Both the position numbers and the translations under genes were made by a program. Below are positions 33,143-37,307 of a stretch of 37,307 nt of DNA, piece after piece (positions within the stretch are counted from its first letter, which is position 1; each line of letters opens with the position of its first letter). A model generated the notes under the pieces. The model was not told the DNA's origin and did no database searches. It saw only the letters and a program-made list of their open reading frames with translations. This stretch comes from Neonectria sp. B-13 (Eukaryota > Ascomycota > Sordariomycetes > Hypocreales > Nectriaceae), in assembly GCA_002682825.1 (NCBI GenBank), contig NOKP01000086.1, forward strand, positions 847 to 38,153, written 5' to 3'.

Positions 33143-33295
33143 CCCCCCGCGCTGGCCTTGTCGATGCCACCGCGAAAGCCCAGGCAACAACTCCTTGTCA
33201 TTGCCATCATTACCTTTGCCGTTATTACCACCAACTAGGACCGCATAAAACAGACCCCTTGTGGTGGTAGACATCCCTTCTATTAGGAAGCAGAG

Positions 33296-33942
33296 ATGGA
33301 TATGTCAACATTCAATATGATGAGCTCGCTTGCAGAGCACGAAGCAGCGCAAGCAAACCCCTGGCTGGAAATGATGGAATGGGCCAGTTACCCAGATTCA
33401 ATCTACGACTGCGGGGCGTTTGTTCAACCCTCTCTATTCATGCCGCCCTACGAATATATCACGACCTTGGCTCTAGACTCAGGTCACGCATCTAACGGCT
33501 TCCACCTAGACCTACCATCTACCTTCCTTGAGCCCCAATCCACGCTCTTGCCCTCGTTAAAAGTAGACGCAGCGACGCAGACTCCAGCGAACAGCACCGC
33601 TCTCTCCCCGGAGGCACAGACGAACTCAGCCGAGAGACGGCGCTGGACGCCGTCCAAGGCCACCTGGGAAAAACACAAGGAGGCAATTCACAGGCTCTAT
33701 ATCTTCGAGAATGAGACTCTCGCTACAACCATGGCTGTGATGGAAGATGAGCATCAATTCGTAGCGTCGTGGGTGTCCCCGAGCCTGGGCTTCTGAGTTG
33801 GTGATTCTGATGATACAATAGCAGAAATATGTACACGGAGAAGTTCGTGTCTTGGCGTTTCTACAAGAACTCGAGCAAGAACAGGAAGGGTACGCCTCAA
33901 AGAAGGCCACCTCGCTCTAGCAAGAGGCAAGGTAAGATCTAA
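33296..33942 (+). CDS. Mirror copy of the Clr5-domain gene
   Basis: Exons 33296-33768 and 33825-33942, encoding 196 residues identical to the 4814-5460 copy. A possible additional donor GTAAGA lies at 33932. Confidence 0.78.
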
Positions 33943-34170
33943 TTAGACTCCTAGGGAACTCTGCGTTTCTTTCTGCTGATCATAGCCAGGCCATAAGGTT
34001 TTGATTGCTGCTAAAACATCGGATGCAATGGCAAAACCGACTGTGAGCAGTCAGCCTTGCTACTCCTATCGGGGCGACGGTGGACGATATTCCTGTTGAG
34101 CAAGTCAGGGTGCCTTGGCATAGTAATCACCCTTGTGATGGAGAAGTTCCGTTTTGGATTAAATGAAGTG

Positions 34171-34220
34171 TTTTCTTTTTTCTTCTTCTTTTTTTCTCTT
34201 TTGGTTCTTTTCTTTTCTTC
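34171..34220 (-). repeat. Mirror copy of the purine-rich tract
   Basis: Reverse complement of 4536-4585, appearing as a pyrimidine tract on the plus strand. The flanking 33943-34484 holds no recognised gene. Confidence 0.5.
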
Positions 34221-34484
34221 GACAGGATAATCGCTTGTCCGGCTTGGGGCTGTGTCGCTGGAAGGACGCCTTGGAGTCTAACTCGTTTCGCACCGGACCA
34301 CACTCGCTCTTGCTGGCAGTCGACTGCCAAGGATGACTGTCTACGCTTTTCATATAGTATTATATGTATAGTGCTGCGGCATGAAAGATGCAGAAATCAT
34401 TTAATCAGCACTTAATCCAGCCTTGGGTTGCAATGGCTGTCGTTTCTTTTATCCGCTGCCATTCTCCACCCGCACTGCAAAAGC

Positions 34485-35464
34485 TTACATCAGATCATCG
34501 CTTGGATCCGGCTGCTTTGGTCGACCTTGAAGTCGGGATTTTTTATTACCAATGCTAAAATCTTGCTCGGCTTCAACCTCAAACCTAAGATTTCCGGCTA
34601 GATCTCTCAGTTCTCTTTGGAGTCGACTCCGGGCTAGGGCAAGGTCTCCAGGCTTGATCCAGTCGAATTTGTGTTTTTTCATCTGGATAGAGCGCGGTAG
34701 ATAGCCCGAGAGGCAAGCCTCATATTCACACGCGTGTCAACAAAGCCAGGAGATACGCTACTGCGGACAGACTGGAGGTATTGCATCAATAGTACTTTGG
34801 TCAAGACCGAGCGTATTTAGCGTTCCAGTGACATTGTACTCAAAGGCTGCAACAACGACAAGACCATTTATATCGCCCACAGCTTCATGGAATCCCTTTT
34901 TTAGGTCTGAAGGCATAACATTTCGTATATCAATGTGCTCCTTCCCAGGTAGAGGCAGCAAGAGCTATTGGATACATAGGTAATGCTTGACGATTTCATT
35001 AAGAGATTCGCCCATATGTGTCAGGTTATGTCTTAGATGCCGTTTGAAGACGGCAGAGTAAGTCTAAGCTCCAAAGGCCGGCTAGGTGCGTTTGGCAGTA
35101 CAATTTTTGCTTGCTTGCTTATCATATTAACAACCTCGGCAGTTTCGTACAGAGCTTCTACAGATACAAAAGGCATAAACTTCTTGTCCTCATCGTGGAC
35201 TAAGACAAGCTGTTTCATGGCACGGATAAGAGCCACAAAAACCTCATTGGGGCAGCTGTCGTCCAGAAGATTACGGCCAAAATACCTATAAAAAAAAGAG
35301 GAGTCCATGCCAAAGAGAATGATCAGATCACGCTCACTGCCTTTGAACTGGTGGATAGTGGAAACACACATCTTTCCATCGATCACCTTGTCATCCAGAG
35401 GCGCTTCGTCATCGATTTCACAAGCCTTGTTTTTACGCACCATTCGAGTGCGACCGCCTTCCAC
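34485..35464 (-). pseudogene. Mirror copy of the SF1 helicase relic
   Basis: Reverse complement of 3292-4271 with the same frameshift and stops. Confidence 0.72.
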
Positions 35465-35511
35465 CTCAGCTCAAGCCCATCAAACCCATCGCATCCATCG
35501 ATCGCACCTCC

Positions 35512-36091
35512 ATAGAGCCTATTAGCTTCGCCGTCGGAGTCATTGGGCCTGCGGGCCTCTTCAGCTCCTGCCTAGAGGCAGTGGACAAGGTGCAGACCTA
35601 CCGATCATTCGGGTCCGACTCGCACGTACTAGTTACCAGGTTCAAGGCTGCCAAGGTCCGCCTTGAGAAATGGGGTCGACGTGTAGGGTTCAACGAGAAG
35701 GCGCTGTCGGAAGACCATCAACCTGCTTTCGACGACCGCGATATATCTGCGGCGGTACAGGATATTTTCCAGACCATTAATACCCTCTGTGGTGCCGGCG
35801 ATGCGTCTGTACACCGTTCCAACCGGGCCGCGACGCCAGGTGATGACGTCTCGTTGGGCTCGCCCCGGCCCGGCCTCACGGCGCAAGACGACGGGCGCTC
35901 AACTGTACAACTTGGTGCCCGTCGATGCAGTGCAGGGTACGCGCCCCCGACCTCCTGGTGCTGCGAGGAGCGACACGCTCTCAATCGCCGCACCTTTACT
36001 AATTGACGACCTTTCATCTGACATCGTATCGACATCTTTTCCCACGATAATCGCAAAGAGAAAAGCCGATACCGACCTTCCAAGCCTTTAA
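35512..36091 (+). pseudogene. Mirror copy of the HeLo-domain relic
   Basis: Reads on the plus strand from ATA at 35512-35514 through EPISFAVGVIG; the frame switch lies at about 35860-35880 and the stop at 36089-36091. Identical to the 2665-3244 copy, including the lost start codon. Confidence 0.75.
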
Positions 36092-36814
36092 CAACGACCC
36101 TCGCGCCGCACTCACGTCGTATCATTTCCAAGCATCATTTCAGGCCTCTGCTGCAAAATCGTGCAAACTAAGTGGAATGGATCGTCTTCTCGAGCTCAAA
36201 CTCGTGCATTCCTTCAAAAATATAGCTTTATGACGTGATCCGACACCAGCGAAGACGCATATATGTTCACCCATTGCATTGGACTTCGCCACACCTGCAC
36301 ATGTCAATTTGTTGCCCAGAGCTGGAAGCTGAGACTGTCTTTGGAAGAGATTGCACCGCACGATCCAACTCAATATTCTCGATCTCGGGCCATGGTATTC
36401 GTGGCAACAAAAGTCACAAAAAGCATCAAAACTGAGATTAGAATTCCATAACGAGACAGTCCGACAATGGGCTGTAGAGGGTCTAATTGGCTGTTTACAG
36501 TTTTGTCCACCGAAAACCGCGAGGTTTCTTCTGGCTGCGTGGGAAGTAAATTATTGGGACTGCCTCAGATTCTTAGATCCCTGAGGTCGACGCCTAATAA
36601 GACAAATTGAAGCACTGAGGGGAGGCTGAGTATGCAATGCTCATTATCTACTAATCCCCAAACTTGATTGAATTGACTTTGATTGCTCCTGCTTCTGTCA
36701 CTTGGGTCCCGCCTGCTTGCCGATTTGTAAATCAGCGAGGTTGGATAAGACTTTGCGGATGCACATGCCGGCGTGCCGAGGTACAATCTCATACAGAAAT
36801 ACAGAGGTTTATCG

Positions 36815-37307
36815 TCACAATCCTTCAAGATACTCGATACTCCCCCGGACTTGCGTGATCATGCGCAACGCCTCGTCCCAGCTGCGCCGCCCCGAGGAGA
36901 TGAGGGGTATCTGGGGGTAGTCCGGAGTGTATAGGTGCATGTGGGCCAACAAGGTCACCATGCTAAGGAAGCTGGCCATAGAGGAGACGTTGATGAATGT
37001 GGACGGCTCCTTGCCGATGTTGATCTTTTGGTGGGTGATGCGGTACAATAGGTTAAGGGTCTGCAGGGCGATGTTAATGGACGGGATATTTGTTGCGGAT
37101 GAAGGTGAGGGGGAACGTACGGTGGCTATGCCGATCCAGCCTGGTAGGAGGAGACGGGGGTCTTGGGAGCCGCCTGCAAGGGAGATGACGCCAGCTGTGA
37201 GGTAGGCGTTGCAGGCGTTGATGCTGAGGAGACGGACCATTGTCGCTTGGGGAGTGTACTTGATGAGCCTGCACCAGTTGTCAGATTAAGCTGTCTTTCG
37301 TGATATC
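36815..37307 (-). pseudogene. EOS1: EOS1 copy truncated in intron 2 by the window end
   Basis: Exon 3 (37268-37121) and exon 4 (37060-36815) are complete and identical to the left copy, with 39 bp of intron 2 up to 37307. Exons 1 and 2, that is the N-terminal 155 residues with the first hydrophobic segments, are absent, so this copy as shown cannot make the protein. The truncation is the outer breakpoint of the inverted duplication or simply the end of the assembled sequence. Confidence 0.85.

Larger units (their letters stand above)
19528..37307 (-). repeat. Right arm of 17.8-kb inverted duplication
   Basis: Reverse complement of 1449-19228; see the left arm. It ends with the window, inside EOS1, so the right arm lacks the first 1448 bp of the left side. 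Whether the scaffold itself ends here cannot be seen. Confidence 0.97.

Noticed and set aside
1449..37307. The palindrome as terminal inverted repeats of a giant transposon or as a Starship-like element
   Set aside because: The arms make up nearly all of the sequence and contain the cargo themselves; the spacer is only 299 bp and encodes no transposase or tyrosine recombinase.
1..37307. Telomere repeats, tRNA or rRNA genes, CRISPR arrays
   Set aside because: I found no TTAGGG-type array, no cloverleaf with A and B boxes, no rRNA sequence and no regularly spaced repeats with unique spacers; CRISPR is not expected in a fungus.
37302..37307. GATATC at the window end as an EcoRV cloning junction
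   Set aside because: One six-base site is expected by chance, and the same site occurs at the mirror position simply because it is part of the duplicated sequence.

Overview
The window looks like a piece of a draft genome assembly from a filamentous ascomycete, probably Eurotiomycete-like. The evidence is short introns (43-94 bp) with GTRNGT donors, an N-glycosylation protein EOS1 homologue, a Clr5-domain gene, a HeLo-domain (HET-s-like) relic, a fungal SF1 helicase relic, kinesin-light-chain TPR coding sequence, a Tad/I-type LINE tail, and chromodomain Ty3/gypsy retrotransposons destroyed by repeat-induced point mutation (RIP). The class assignment is inference from gene content, not a database result.

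The dominant structure is a very large inverted duplication. Positions 1449-19228 and 19528-37307 (17,780 bp each) are reverse complements; position p pairs with 38756-p. Every open reading frame compared is identical and no indel was seen. The axis is a 100-base N gap (19229-19328) plus 199 bp of single-copy sequence (19329-19527). Only 1-1448 and the axis are not duplicated. The N gap, the exact identity and the presence of intact, non-RIPped sequence in both arms make an assembly artefact the leading explanation. A real, very recent palindromic duplication cannot be excluded.

Layout of the left arm (the right arm mirrors it): EOS1 (850-1941), the only clear housekeeping gene; a HeLo-domain relic whose start codon is ATA (2665-3244, minus); a broken SF1 helicase (3292-4271); a two-exon Clr5-domain gene (4814-5460, minus) divergent from a candidate three-exon gene (5614-6097); about 2.5 kb with nothing recognised; the 3' tail of a LINE (8661-9052) followed by a GACTAGTC/GACTGGTC minisatellite (9142-9541); an AT-rich RIP block (about 9900-16450) with three LTRs, an integrase-chromodomain relic, a reverse transcriptase-RNase H relic, a hairpin-rich island and a young solo LTR with a perfect target-site duplication; a three-exon polytopic membrane protein with one in-frame TAG (17031-17963, minus); a decayed coding-like stretch (18249-18960); and the C-terminal end of a kinesin-light-chain-type TPR protein that runs into the gap.

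Functionally this is an edge between core genome (EOS1) and an accessory compartment made of dead transposons and decayed genes of non-self-recognition type (HeLo, KLC-TPR). I see no operon-like or defence-like system that is intact. The points most worth a second look are the palindrome itself, the exchange of U3 modules between LTR copies, and the unmutated solo LTR nested in RIPped sequence.
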